Assembly: GCA_020351895.1 (NCBI GenBank)
Contig: CP070672.1
Span: forward strand, 2,593,731-2,603,737
Direction: 5' to 3'
Length of the DNA stretch: 10,007 bases
Source: Thermoplasmata archaeon
GTDB taxonomy: Archaea; Thermoplasmatota; Thermoplasmata; GCA-020350865
The position numbers and the translations under genes are program-made. Below the pieces are notes generated by a model. The model made no database searches. It saw only the letters and a program-made list of their open reading frames with translations, and was not told the DNA's origin. This document shows positions 1 through 7,332 of this stretch, piece after piece; position 1 is the stretch's first letter; each line of letters starts with the position of its first letter.

Positions 1-316
1 TCAAGAGTGACAAAAAGGACATGAGCATGGATCTTCTGAGGTACAATTTTCCTCCTAGGGATTCTGCCAAGGGAACCGATATTAGTGCAGATAGATAGGT
101 AGGGACTGCGAGAATCAATATTCCGTTGATAATGAATGTTTGGAATGGATCATTAATATCCAGACCGATAAAGAGACCGAAAAATAGAGAAATAAGGAGA
201 ATTGGCCCAATAAGGGTCACGGGTTTTGGCGCCCTGAAAAGATGTTCCATCACACTTGCCGTCTGTTCTACGCTCTTCTGGGCATCTAAAACGGTTTTCT
301 GCCTATTTTTGGGCAT
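1..316 (-). CDS. Unrecognised multi-pass membrane protein, N-terminal part (runs off left edge)
   Basis: An open frame on the minus strand starts at ATG 316-314 and stays open for 105 codons to the window edge, so the C-terminus is missing. The first 30 or so residues are polar and charged (start MPKNRQKTVLDAQKSVEQ). Two strongly hydrophobic stretches follow, at about residues 34-50 (VTLIGPILLISLFFGLF) and 60-80 (FIINGILILAVPTYLSALI), and a third begins at the edge after a basic KLYLRR segment. This suggests a cytoplasmic N-terminal tail and at least two or three membrane helices. A TATA-like TATATATA at 363-370 lies about 45 bases upstream, and a GAGG lies a few bases before the ATG. The gene is divergent from the methyltransferase at 437. 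I do not recognise the family. That it is a real gene is supported by the uninterrupted frame and the membrane-protein composition. Confidence 0.72.
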   Translation of the reverse strand, partial: MPKNRQKTVLDAQKSVEQTASVMEHLFRAPKPVTLIGPILLISLFFGLFIGLDINDPFQTFIINGILILAVPTYLSALISVPLAESLGGKLYLRRSMLMSFLSLL

Positions 317-358
317 ACAGGTGTCCTCACGCCAAGGGATTTTTGGTGTTAAGAAGTG

Positions 359-425
359 GTTGTATATATAGGTTTTCTTACCTCTAATCAAAGTGGACAA
401 TAATATTAATAATATCATATTACCT
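359..425. promoter_or_regulatory. Divergent promoter region between membrane protein and methyltransferase
   Basis: This AT-rich spacer separates two divergent starts (316 on minus, 437 on plus). TATATATA at 363-370 is placed to serve the minus-strand gene. The AT-only run at about 400-421 (taatattaataatatcatat) lies 16-37 bases before the methyltransferase ATG and could be its TATA element with a very short leader. No factor-binding repeat was seen. Assigned by eye only. Confidence 0.4.
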
Positions 426-436
426 GTACAAAAGGC

Positions 437-937
437 ATGGAATATTACGACATTCTCGCCAAAGGTTACAATGAACTTCATAGAAATGAGCAGGTTTCAA
501 AGTTACATCTCATAGGAGAGAATTTAAAAATCAATAAGAATGACATGATGTTAGATGTGGGTTGCGGAATTGGACTTACATCCGAAGTATTTCACTGTCG
601 AATAACAGGTTTAGAACCATCTGTTGGCATGATTGGGGAGGCAAAGAAAACCCAAAAGAACAGGAATCTTGTCCAGGGCAGGGCGGAATATCTCCCATTC
701 AAGAACCATGTTTTCGATTGCGTTATTTGCGTCACAGCACTACATAATTTCCAGGATCCTAAAAAGGCATTAGAGGAAATGAAAAGAGTAAATAAGGGGA
801 AAGGTGCCATTTCGATTCTCAAGAAAGCCAAGCGCGCCATAAAGCTGCAGGCTCTTGTTGAGGAAATGTTTGAAATAAAAAAGTTGGTGCACGAGGACAA
901 GGACATGATTTATATTTTTAGCCCGAAGTCACCTTGA
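437..937 (+). CDS. Class I SAM-dependent methyltransferase, small, substrate unknown
   Basis: This 166-residue protein has the Rossmann-fold methyltransferase pattern. Motif I is LDVGCGIG at residues 39-46 (glycine-rich SAM-binding loop). GLEPS at 58-62 supplies the acidic residue expected to bind the SAM ribose. AEYLPF at 83-88 fits the adenine-contacting strand, and FDCVICVTALHNF at 93-105 fits motif IV. A helix (DPKKALEEMKRV) and a strand (GAISILKK) follow. The protein ends soon after and is shorter than typical 200-250-residue Methyltransf_11 proteins, so the C-terminal substrate region is minimal. The start has no good Shine-Dalgarno site, consistent with a short or absent leader. It lies about 117 bases upstream of EF-1alpha, but a promoter-like region in between argues against one operon. 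The methyltransferase call is firm; the substrate (RNA, protein or small molecule) cannot be read from the sequence. Confidence 0.88.
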   Translation: MEYYDILAKGYNELHRNEQVSKLHLIGENLKINKNDMMLDVGCGIGLTSEVFHCRITGLEPSVGMIGEAKKTQKNRNLVQGRAEYLPFKNHVFDCVICVTALHNFQDPKKALEEMKRVNKGKGAISILKKAKRAIKLQALVEEMFEIKKLVHEDKDMIYIFSPKSP

Positions 938-944
938 CATCTTG

Positions 945-1007
945 TCTATATAACCCTCAATCTCGGGATTGAAATTGTCGGATAACCATAGTAAACTAAA
1001 TAAATAA
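945..1007 (+). promoter_or_regulatory. Candidate promoter(s) for the EF-1alpha/S10 operon
   Basis: Two archaeal TATA-like elements lie in the 117-base gap before EF-1alpha: TCTATATAAC at 945-954 and TAAATAAATAAG around 997-1008. The first would give a leader of about 75 nt, the second one of about 25 nt. Both are compatible with the Shine-Dalgarno-led start at 1055. Which is used cannot be decided from sequence alone. Confidence 0.42.
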
Positions 1008-1042
1008 GAAGTTCATTAAGGGGTAGGACAAATACACGAAAT

Positions 1043-1047
1043 GGAGG
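1043..1047 (+). promoter_or_regulatory. Shine-Dalgarno site deciding the EF-1alpha start
   Basis: GGAGG at 1043-1047 ends 7 nt before ATG 1055. An in-frame TTG at 1049 would sit almost on top of the site, so the ATG is the start and the protein begins MAEKPHMN. Confidence 0.85.
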
Positions 1048-1054
1048 ATTGGAA

Positions 1055-2326
1055 ATGGCTGAAAAACCACATATGAATCTCGTGTTTATAGGACATGTAG
1101 ATCACGGTAAATCAACATTAGTGGGAAGAATGCTCCTGGAAACAGGTCATATCGAAAAGCATATAATCGACAAGTATAGAGAAGAGGCCGAGGCAAAAGG
1201 AAAAGGTTCATTTGAATTTGCCTGGGTTATGGATGCTCTCAAAGAGGAGAGGGAGAGAGGATTGACAATCGATGTTGCCCACAAGAGGTTCAACACCGAT
1301 AAGTATTACTTCACGATTATCGATGCTCCTGGCCATAGGGACTTCGTCAAGAACATGATAACAGGAACAAGCCAAGCAGATGCAGCTGTCTTGGTAGTTG
1401 CCGCTCCAGAAGGAGTCATGGCTCAAACAAAAGAGCATGTTTTTTTGGCAAGAACACTGGGTGTCGGGCAGCTTATCGTAGCAATAAATAAAATGGATGC
1501 TACAAAACCACCCTATGCCGAGGAGAGATACAATGAGGTAAAGGAGGAGGTAACCAGCCTCTTACAGACAGTGGGATATAAGATGGACAATGTTCAATTC
1601 TTACCTGTTTCCGCTTTCAAGGGAGACAACTCCGTGGCATCCTCCGAAAATATGGGCTGGTGGAAAGGGGACACCATGCTTGTGGCATTGGACAAGTTCA
1701 CAGTACCTGAAAAACCAAGTGGAAAACCCCTACGCCTGCCAGTTCAGGATGTTTATACCATAACGGGTGTGGGTACAGTTCCCGTTGGAAGAATAGAAAC
1801 CGGCATACTCAAACCAGATACAAAGATATTGTTCATGCCATCAAACAAGGTCGGCGAGGTCAAGACAATTGAGATGCATCATGAGCAGATACCACAGGCA
1901 GAGCCAGGTGACAATGTTGGATTCAATGTAAGGGGTGTGGCAAGAAACGATATCAGAAGAGGTGACGTTGCTGGGCCAGTGGATAATCCCCCCACGGTGG
2001 TTAAGTCTTTCACAGCCCAGATTATGGTGCTGAATCATCCAAGTGTGATCACTGCAGGATACACACCGGTTTTCCACTGTCATACAGCGCAGGTTGCCTG
2101 TACAATCGAGGCAATTCAGAAGAAGCTGGATCCAAAGACAGGGGAGACGAAAGAGGAGAATCCGGATTTCATAAAAACTGGTGATGCTGCAGTTGTGAAG
2201 GTTAGACCCACAAGACCCATGGTCATTGAGAGAGCAAAGGACTTCCCACAGCTGGGCAGATTCGCAATCAGGGATATGGGGCAGACCGTGGCAGCAGGCA
2301 TGTGCATAGATGTCGAGCAAAAATGA
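1055..2326 (+). CDS. tuf: Translation elongation factor EF-1alpha (aEF1A), GTPase
   Basis: EF-1alpha delivers aminoacyl-tRNA to the ribosomal A site as a GTP complex. The 423-residue length is usual for archaeal EF-1alpha. GTPase motifs are complete: P-loop GHVDHGK at residues 13-19, switch I GLTID at 69-73, DAPGH at 90-94 (with the catalytic His), and NKMD at 145-148. Domains 2 and 3 follow, with recognisable stretches such as [21 protein letters not shown] and a C-terminal [15 protein letters not shown]. The wording of switch I ([14 protein letters not shown]) and the [20 protein letters not shown] stretch are archaeal/eukaryotic, not bacterial EF-Tu. It ends in TGA, 30 bases before S10, the common archaeal gene pair. 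A T7 run at 2329-2335 lies directly after the stop. EF-2, S7 and S12 genes are not in the window upstream, so the str-type operon is split or begins here. Confidence 0.98.
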   Translation: MAEKPHMNLVFIGHVDHGKSTLVGRMLLETGHIEKHIIDKYREEAEAKGKGSFEFAWVMDALKEERERGLTIDVAHKRFNTDKYYFTIIDAPGHRDFVKNMITGTSQADAAVLVVAAPEGVMAQTKEHVFLARTLGVGQLIVAINKMDATKPPYAEERYNEVKEEVTSLLQTVGYKMDNVQFLPVSAFKGDNSVASSENMGWWKGDTMLVALDKFTVPEKPSGKPLRLPVQDVYTITGVGTVPVGRIETGILKPDTKILFMPSNKVGEVKTIEMHHEQIPQAEPGDNVGFNVRGVARNDIRRGDVAGPVDNPPTVVKSFTAQIMVLNHPSVITAGYTPVFHCHTAQVACTIEAIQKKLDPKTGETKEENPDFIKTGDAAVVKVRPTRPMVIERAKDFPQLGRFAIRDMGQTVAAGMCIDVEQK

Positions 2327-2328
2327 TC

Positions 2329-2335
2329 TTTTTTT
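2329..2335 (+). terminator. Oligo-T run between EF-1alpha and S10 (possible partial terminator)
   Basis: Seven T residues follow the EF-1alpha stop codon within the 30-base spacer to S10. Archaeal RNA polymerase can terminate on U-runs without a hairpin, so this could let some transcripts end after EF-1alpha. No stem-loop is visible. This is inference. Confidence 0.25.
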
Positions 2336-2356
2336 AAATGATGAGGAAAGAGAGAA

Positions 2357-2668
2357 ATGGCACAGAAAGCAAGGATTTCATTGACAGGAACAAATCCCAA
2401 AAAAGTGGACAGTGTCTGCGAACAGATAAAGGCCATTTCTCAGAGAGTTGGAGTGGAGATGCGTGGCCCCATCCCATTACCAACAAAGAAACTTGTCGTG
2501 CCCATAAGAAAAAGTCCAGACGGAGAAGGTACTGAGACTTGGGAACGATGGGCCATGCATGTCCACAAGAGACTAATCGACTTGGATGCAGATGAGAGAG
2601 CTTTAAGGCAGCTTATGCGAATCGAAGTTCCTGATGGTGTCAATATAGAGATCGTTTTAAGAGGCTAA
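2357..2668 (+). CDS. rpsJ: Small ribosomal subunit protein S10 (uS10)
   Basis: A 103-residue protein of the uS10 family, a structural protein of the 30S head. Typical features are the N-terminal [21 protein letters not shown] strand-helix unit, GPIPLPTK at about residues 37-44 (the conserved loop), HVHKRLIDL at about 68-76, and the C-terminal strand [12 protein letters not shown]. Length matches archaeal S10 (about 102). The start ATG is preceded by GAGG at 2343-2346, about 10 nt upstream. It lies 30 bases after EF-1alpha in the same direction, so the two are very likely cotranscribed. It ends in TAA and is followed by T-rich DNA. Confidence 0.97.
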   Translation: MAQKARISLTGTNPKKVDSVCEQIKAISQRVGVEMRGPIPLPTKKLVVPIRKSPDGEGTETWERWAMHVHKRLIDLDADERALRQLMRIEVPDGVNIEIVLRG

Positions 2669-2682
2669 GAGTTAAACGTAGC

Positions 2683-2708
2683 CTTTATTTTTCCTTTTTT
2701 TCTTTATT
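2683..2708 (+). terminator. T-rich transcription end of the EF-1alpha/S10 operon
   Basis: Soon after the S10 stop, several T-runs (ttt, ttttt, ttttttt, ttt) are interrupted only by single C, A or CC. Clustered oligo-T tracts are the usual archaeal intrinsic terminator, and no strong hairpin is needed or seen. The rest of the 243-base gap to the transporter is AT-rich and non-coding as far as I can see, up to the promoter region at 2843. Confidence 0.6.
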
Positions 2709-2842
2709 CCCATCACTTCCTATATTCAATTTATTTTATCACATTAACTAATGAAGCCCTTGCCTATAACGAAATTTTTTTTTATGCCATTAAATGAATT
2801 TTCTATTTCAATTATCGAGGTGATTTAACACGGTGAAAAGAA

Positions 2843-2860
2843 GTAACAGGATTCTGTTAC
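2843..2860. promoter_or_regulatory. Perfect 7-bp inverted repeat, possible operator for the transporter gene
   Basis: GTAACAG (2843-2849), a 4-base spacer GATT, then CTGTTAC (2854-2860) form a perfect palindrome. It ends about 12-16 bases upstream of the TATA-like element of the transporter gene, a place where archaeal activators or repressors often bind. A second, shorter inverted repeat (TTTGT at 2862-2866, ACAAA at 2870-2874) follows at once. The regulator is not identifiable. Confidence 0.45.
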
Positions 2861-2871
2861 GTTTGTAAAAC

Positions 2872-2885
2872 AAAAGTATATTATA
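2872..2885 (+). promoter_or_regulatory. TATA-like promoter of the RND transporter gene
   Basis: AAAAGTATATTATA resembles a purine-rich BRE followed by an archaeal TATA box. It lies about 27-40 bases before ATG 2912. No Shine-Dalgarno is seen before the ATG (gctaactcat), so the transcript may be leaderless or nearly so. Confidence 0.55.
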
Positions 2886-2911
2886 GCATCATCAGTATTC
2901 CGCTAACTCAT

Positions 2912-5812
2912 ATGTCCATTATGTCAGGCCTCGGAACAAAGGTCTCAAATAATCCAAAAATAACAATTGCAATAATTCTAGTTCTCACCTTGATATTTAC
3001 TTACTTCGGATCGACTTTTTCAGGTGATGTAGATCCCGAGTCTTTCAATCCGGATCACGAACTAATAAGGGCTTCAGAGGACGCTAGTGACACTTTTGGC
3101 ACGCAAGAGTACAATCTTTTGGTGATTGTAAAACCCCATGATAAGAACATCCTTGAGATGGAAGACATGCGGACCCTAATCGAGTTTGAAGACACTGTGA
3201 GATCCGATTCTGAGGTGGCATCATCAATTGTACCATCTCAGAATAATCCAACTGGTTTTGCTTCGCTTGCAGACATGCTGGTTTTCTCATATGGTCTTTT
3301 TCAGGGCAGGGCAGGAATAGATTTTATGTTGATGGGATTTGACCAAGGTATGAGCGGGCTTGTTACTATACTTGAGAACACCACGGAATCGAATATGACC
3401 AAAGCTTTTGCCCTCGATGGCCTTCTCATCTCTTTAAACGAGAATTTAACCCTCATGCAGGGCGGAAACAATGGAATGATACCAGATTTCAATAAAACTC
3501 AATCCCTTGCCACACTGGATGCAATTTCTTCCGAGTATGGAGCAAATCCAGTTCCCAACTATCTTGATGGTCTTAAGAATTACGATATCGAGAGTACCAG
3601 TGCACAGACCTCGCAGTTTGTCAGTTCAATAGATTCTTCGATTGATGTGATTATGGACTACCTATGGTTGCTGAATGGGACGAGAATAGACCAAGCAACA
3701 GGTGAAGGGATTCTCACTGGATTGGATTTTGCACTACCGACCATGGAGGCACAAGCACAATCCTTGGATAGCGAAATTATGGGGTTGTATTACGGAGCAG
3801 AGGCTACATTGACCCGGAACTTCAAGGAAAGCGATGGAACCGCAGCCAAAGGAACCATAATCAATATCAATTTCAATGTGGAGTTGGACAGGGATCAAAG
3901 GTCCTCTGTGGAGAACAGGGTGCACGACATAGCCTTCAATCAACAGGGAGATTTGGAGTATGGAGTCCTCGGAAATCAGTTGATCAACGATGAGATCCAG
4001 GAAACGATGGATTTTTCTCAGATGTTCCTATTAGTGCTGGTATTCATCCTCATTGTACTTATCCTATTTGGCACCTTCAGAAGTGGATTCGATACTGTTC
4101 TCACCCTCTTGAGCCTGGGAATGGCAATCATCTGGTCCTATGGTATCGCAGTTTTATTGGGCCTAGAAGGTTCAATAATCTCCACTGTGGTTCCCATATT
4201 ATTGGTGGGTCTTGGCGTGGATTATGGTATACATATGACAATGAGGTTCAGGGAGGAGAAGGGGAGGGGAAGGAAGAACAATAAAGCCATAGCCATAGCC
4301 ATCGGCACAGTTGGTATGGCCCTCCTTTTAGCCACCATAACCACCGGAATAGGCTTTATGTCCAACACAGTATCGAGCCTAACAGTTCTTCGTGAGTTCG
4401 CAATCATGGTCACAGCCGGTATTGTTGCCTCCTTTATTATCATGACCACATTCCTACCCGCTGTAAGGCTTGTGGTAAGTGAAAGACGGGAGCGTAAAGG
4501 AAAGGTTAAATCCGTAAACAATAAAACCAATAATATGAAGAACAACACAAAAAGGCATGCCACATCAGTTGTCACCATAGGTGCCAAAGCAGGGGATCGG
4601 GCTCCATGGGCCGTTTTACTAATCTTGGTGATAATTTCCGGTATTGCCGGATACGGGGCAAGCCAACTTGACACTGTATTTGATTTCAGGGAGTTTATTC
4701 CGAGGGATACAGAAGCCTACGACAATTACGTATTTTTAATCGATGAGTTTGAATTTGGGGATACTGAATACGGGGAATTTTACATAACCGGGGATGTGGC
4801 AAATCCCCAGGTTCTTTTGGCTATGGATGAAACCATAAAAAACACCCAAGATGATGAGCTGGTTTTTAAGGGAAATACTTCTAGATCTATTTTGTCTGTG
4901 ATGCAAAGGTATGCAAATCCCATAGAAGCAGCCGATTATAATCAATCCTTTATCGAGAATTGGACAATATCAAATACAGACTCGGATGGTATACCGGACA
5001 CCAATATCGAGATCCTGTTCGATATCCTTTATGATTTTGAACCCTCAAGCTCAGAAGTCATGTCAGTTATACACAAAAATGGGGATGGTAACTACGATGC
5101 AGCACTTATCCAGTTGAGGGTAACATCGGAGAATCTACAAAAGGCAGATGTTCTGGTAGAGGAACTCGATGAAGATGCTGCTCCATTGGAGGAATTGGAG
5201 AAGGATGGAACCCTAGAGAATGTATATATCATTGGTGAGCCCGTCGTAATCAATGTGGTGGTAACCGAGATGAACGAGGGTCAGATCAGGTCCATTATTA
5301 TTACAATAGCAGCCTCGTTTATTGTTCTTACCATAGTATTCTACCTTCTGGAGCGCTCTTTTATTTTGGGTGCGATTACAATGATCCCTGTTCTTCTGGT
5401 TATACTCTGGATTCTGGGAACCATGATCATCTTCGGGTACAATTTAAATGTAATGACCATCACCTTGGCCTCACTCACAGTGGGTATGGGAATCACTTAT
5501 TCCATTCACGTGTCAGAGAGATTTACCGAGGATTTAAAGAGATTTAAAACACCGGGTGCGGCCTGCGAGAACACCTTGACACATACTGGAATGGCACTTG
5601 CAGGAGCCTTTTTAACGACCTCGGGTGGATTCGGGGTTCTCTTCTTCCACAAGCTGCCTCCCCTTCAACAATTCGGGGTGATGATAGCATTGTCAATTGC
5701 CTATTCGTTTTTAGCCTCAGCCTATGTGCTTCCAACGTTCCTCATTTTGTGGGCCAAGTGGAGGAAGAATTACAGGGCAAAAAGAGGAATAGAAGAAGAA
5801 ATAGAGGAGTAG
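2912..5812 (+). CDS. RND superfamily (MMPL-type) membrane transporter, 966 aa
   Basis: A large inner-membrane protein with the two-fold RND layout: TM1 at residues 17-36, a big extracytoplasmic domain (about 37-365), TM2-TM6 (about 371-515), a basic Asn/Lys-rich cytoplasmic linker (about 522-560), TM7 (about 566-584), a second external domain (about 585-790), TM8-TM12 (about 793-945) and a charged tail. TM4 carries the MMPL/SSD-type signature GLGVDYGIH, with Asp437-Tyr438 as the likely proton-relay pair. The matching TM10 motif is GMGITYSIH, where the Asp is Thr862. MMPL proteins export lipids or other hydrophobic compounds using the proton gradient; the substrate here is unknown. ATG 2912 fits the promoter distance, though ATG 2921 is possible. 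The tail ends KRGIEEEIEE at a TAG (5810-5812), after which the same frame stays acidic for dozens of codons. No partner gene is adjacent. Confidence 0.92.
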   Translation: MSIMSGLGTKVSNNPKITIAIILVLTLIFTYFGSTFSGDVDPESFNPDHELIRASEDASDTFGTQEYNLLVIVKPHDKNILEMEDMRTLIEFEDTVRSDSEVASSIVPSQNNPTGFASLADMLVFSYGLFQGRAGIDFMLMGFDQGMSGLVTILENTTESNMTKAFALDGLLISLNENLTLMQGGNNGMIPDFNKTQSLATLDAISSEYGANPVPNYLDGLKNYDIESTSAQTSQFVSSIDSSIDVIMDYLWLLNGTRIDQATGEGILTGLDFALPTMEAQAQSLDSEIMGLYYGAEATLTRNFKESDGTAAKGTIININFNVELDRDQRSSVENRVHDIAFNQQGDLEYGVLGNQLINDEIQETMDFSQMFLLVLVFILIVLILFGTFRSGFDTVLTLLSLGMAIIWSYGIAVLLGLEGSIISTVVPILLVGLGVDYGIHMTMRFREEKGRGRKNNKAIAIAIGTVGMALLLATITTGIGFMSNTVSSLTVLREFAIMVTAGIVASFIIMTTFLPAVRLVVSERRERKGKVKSVNNKTNNMKNNTKRHATSVVTIGAKAGDRAPWAVLLILVIISGIAGYGASQLDTVFDFREFIPRDTEAYDNYVFLIDEFEFGDTEYGEFYITGDVANPQVLLAMDETIKNTQDDELVFKGNTSRSILSVMQRYANPIEAADYNQSFIENWTISNTDSDGIPDTNIEILFDILYDFEPSSSEVMSVIHKNGDGNYDAALIQLRVTSENLQKADVLVEELDEDAAPLEELEKDGTLENVYIIGEPVVINVVVTEMNEGQIRSIIITIAASFIVLTIVFYLLERSFILGAITMIPVLLVILWILGTMIIFGYNLNVMTITLASLTVGMGITYSIHVSERFTEDLKRFKTPGAACENTLTHTGMALAGAFLTTSGGFGVLFFHKLPPLQQFGVMIALSIAYSFLASAYVLPTFLILWAKWRKNYRAKRGIEEEIEE

Positions 5813-5984
5813 AAAGAAGAGGAAGATGACGAAATTGAAGAAATCGAAGGTAAAGAAAATGGAATAGATTCGGAAGGAGGGGGAGAGAAAGAGGAAGAAA
5901 ACGAGGTGGAAAAAGAGAAGGATGGCGGGGGGAGAGCAGGAAGTAGAAGACAAGGAAGAAGAGTAAGAGTATGAAGAGGAGTAA
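5813..5984 (+). pseudogene. Acidic tail of the transporter continuing in frame past its TAG stop
   Basis: Directly after the transporter's TAG the same frame is open for 53 codons to a TGA at 5972-5974. The first 40 or so codons are strongly acidic (start KEEEDDEIEEIEGKENG), continuing the composition of the last residues before the stop. At a G6 run (5927-5932) the character switches to basic (RAGSRRQGRR). Shifting one base forward there restores an acidic frame (EQEVEDKEEE, then TAA 5964-5966, EYEEE, then TAA 5982-5984). This looks like a former low-complexity C-terminal tail now cut by a nonsense codon and a G-run length change. Purine-rich DNA alone yields E/K/R/G codons in any frame, so part of this may be trivial. 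Stop readthrough or a sequencing error are alternatives. Confidence 0.4.
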
Positions 5985-5987
5985 GGA

Positions 5988-6003
5988 TTTTTTTTTAAAA
6001 AAA
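5988..6003. terminator. T9-A7 tract between convergent genes (terminator)
   Basis: Nine T residues (5988-5996) followed at once by seven A residues (5997-6003) form a self-complementary tract just after the transporter's tail region. It can act as an oligo-T terminator for the plus-strand transporter, and in reverse for the minus-strand radical SAM transcript. The remaining bases to 6110 are AT-rich with no gene seen. Confidence 0.6.
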
Positions 6004-6110
6004 GGAAGTCGTAATTAACGATTTTTACGTTTTGATGATATTGCCAATAACCTCTCATTAATTAATTCCTTAATTACAATATTTTTTGGAATATATAAGA
6101 GAAAATAATT

Positions 6111-7217
6111 CTATCTCTCTTTTGGTATTATTAAACTATGAAGTTGGCATGGTTTGCATAATGGCCCTAATGGAATACCGTAATTATCGGTTAGCTCTTT
6201 TGCCTTTTTATAAACATAAATAAGTAACTCAGGACTCGGAGTAGGATGTTTTTCCAAAAGAGATCCAGTTAAAGGCCGGAAAATACTTAACTTTGGAATA
6301 ACTCCTATTGAAGATAATAAATCAACACCCTTGATTGAAGAGTCTGGTTCTTCAAGGCCTACCACCAAACAAGAACTTACGTTTCTTTCACCGAAAACAT
6401 TTACAGCATACTCAAGCATTTTGATACAATTAATTGGGGAAATATTACTATATTTACCGGGGATAATATATTTGGATATTTTTTGATCGAATATCTCTAG
6501 GTTGAAACTTACCTCATCTAATCCCTTATTATAAAGAATATCAATATATTTTGTCAATTTAGGTGGGCATGGGTTTAGGTGAATATTAACGTTAAAATTA
6601 TTTTTTATTTCTTCAACTACATTTGCAAGCATTTTTATTCCTTGATCTAATCCTCCTAATGCACCAGCGTTTAAATATACATGTTTTGATGGTAAAATTG
6701 GATCCTTCATTGATTTTTCGATAACCTCAATGATTTGAGCAGTAGTTTTTATAGATAATTCTTCTCTTGTATTATGACCGATAGCACAGAACTTGCATCT
6801 TAGTTTCTCATTATTCCAGAAAATACAATTATTATTAACACCAATACTAATCCTATCTGCTCGAGTTGAACCAATATTTTTCATAAGAGTGCCATCAGAG
6901 GTGTATTGTTCATAATATGCTGGTCTGTTAATAATTTCTATAATCGCTACCTTTTCATTATTTTTCTTAATAATATATTTCTCCTCTTCTATATCAAGGA
7001 GAAATGGAGAGCTTTTTGTAAACCATTCATCGATCGGTGCATTTACCCAAACTTCGTTTGGGAGTATAATATCTAATCCGCTTGAAAGTCCTGATCGTAC
7101 AGTTAATGGTTCTTTAATATTTCTACCGAGGTCCATCCTTACAAGTTCACTTATTCTTAAACCTTTTGAAAGAATCTCGAACTTTAGGAATTTTTCTGCC
7201 AATATACCACAAACCAT
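6111..7217 (-). CDS. Radical SAM protein with unusual cysteine spacing, function unknown
   Basis: A 368-residue protein starting at ATG 7217-7215 and ending in TAG. Its centre looks like a radical SAM barrel: three cysteines C131, C141 and C144 in the context CIFWNN...CKFCAIG, then helix-strand repeats, a YLNAGALGG stretch at 181-189 (likely the glycine-rich SAM-contact strand) and HLNPCPP at about 213-219. The canonical cluster motif is CX3CX2C; here the first gap is 9 residues. The C-terminus carries C354-x2-C357-x2-H360, which could bind an extra metal or Fe-S cluster. An N-terminal domain of about 110 residues precedes the barrel and includes WVNAPIDEWF at about residues 57-66. Reaction and substrate are not recognised. 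It lies 115 bases downstream of the helical-repeat gene on the same strand, in AT-rich DNA. No Shine-Dalgarno is obvious; Met28 is an alternative start. Confidence 0.8.
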   Translation of the reverse strand: MVCGILAEKFLKFEILSKGLRISELVRMDLGRNIKEPLTVRSGLSSGLDIILPNEVWVNAPIDEWFTKSSPFLLDIEEEKYIIKKNNEKVAIIEIINRPAYYEQYTSDGTLMKNIGSTRADRISIGVNNNCIFWNNEKLRCKFCAIGHNTREELSIKTTAQIIEVIEKSMKDPILPSKHVYLNAGALGGLDQGIKMLANVVEEIKNNFNVNIHLNPCPPKLTKYIDILYNKGLDEVSFNLEIFDQKISKYIIPGKYSNISPINCIKMLEYAVNVFGERNVSSCLVVGLEEPDSSIKGVDLLSSIGVIPKLSIFRPLTGSLLEKHPTPSPELLIYVYKKAKELTDNYGIPLGPLCKPCQLHSLIIPKER

Positions 7218-7245
7218 AAATCTACATTTTAAGTTTATTTTAATT

Positions 7246-7260
7246 CATTATTTATTAAAA
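7246..7260 (-). promoter_or_regulatory. Candidate promoter of the radical SAM gene
   Basis: On the minus strand, CTTTTAATAAATAAT lies 29-43 bases before the ATG at 7217 and resembles an archaeal TATA element. Together with the lack of a Shine-Dalgarno it suggests a short-leader or leaderless transcript separate from the upstream gene. The region is AT-rich, so chance matches are easy. Confidence 0.35.
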
Positions 7261-7294
7261 GATTAGTAGTATTATAGATATTTAAGACTTTTTA

Positions 7295-7318
7295 GGATTA
7301 GTTGTTACCCCCTAACCC
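7295..7318 (-). other. Stem-loop candidate downstream of the helical-repeat gene
   Basis: On the minus strand GGGTTAG (7318-7312) can pair with CTAATCC (7301-7295) in seven pairs, one of them G-U, around a 10-base loop. It starts about 15 bases after the TGA of the gene at 7333-8415, so it could be a 3'-end structure or lie in the leader of the radical SAM gene. No strong T-run follows. Confidence 0.3.
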
Positions 7319-7332
7319 GAAGAAGAGCTATA

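Noticed and set aside
126..371. Plus-strand frame over the left-edge region
   Set aside because: The opposite strand carries a better, membrane-protein-like frame with a promoter and open to the edge.
934..954. Bacterial-type promoter (TTGACA followed by TATA)
   Set aside because: The spacer is far too short for sigma-70 and the genes are archaeal; the TATA alone is explained as an archaeal element.
1049..1054. TTG start for EF-1alpha giving an extra Met-Glu
   Set aside because: The GGAGG at 1043-1047 leaves only 1 nt before this TTG, while ATG 1055 has ideal spacing and gives the usual N-terminus.
5810..5812. TAG in the transporter as a pyrrolysine codon
   Set aside because: TAG also ends the radical SAM gene (6113-6111) and the decarboxylase (9684-9686) as an ordinary stop, and nothing else suggests pyrrolysine use. 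A plain stop is simpler.
5717..6058. Minus-strand frame rich in Ser and Phe
   Set aside because: It is the complement of the purine-rich transporter tail; low complexity and no domain-like pattern.
7308..7318. Telomere-like GGGTTAGGGGG on the minus strand
   Set aside because: A single occurrence, not a repeat array; better explained as one arm of a possible stem-loop.
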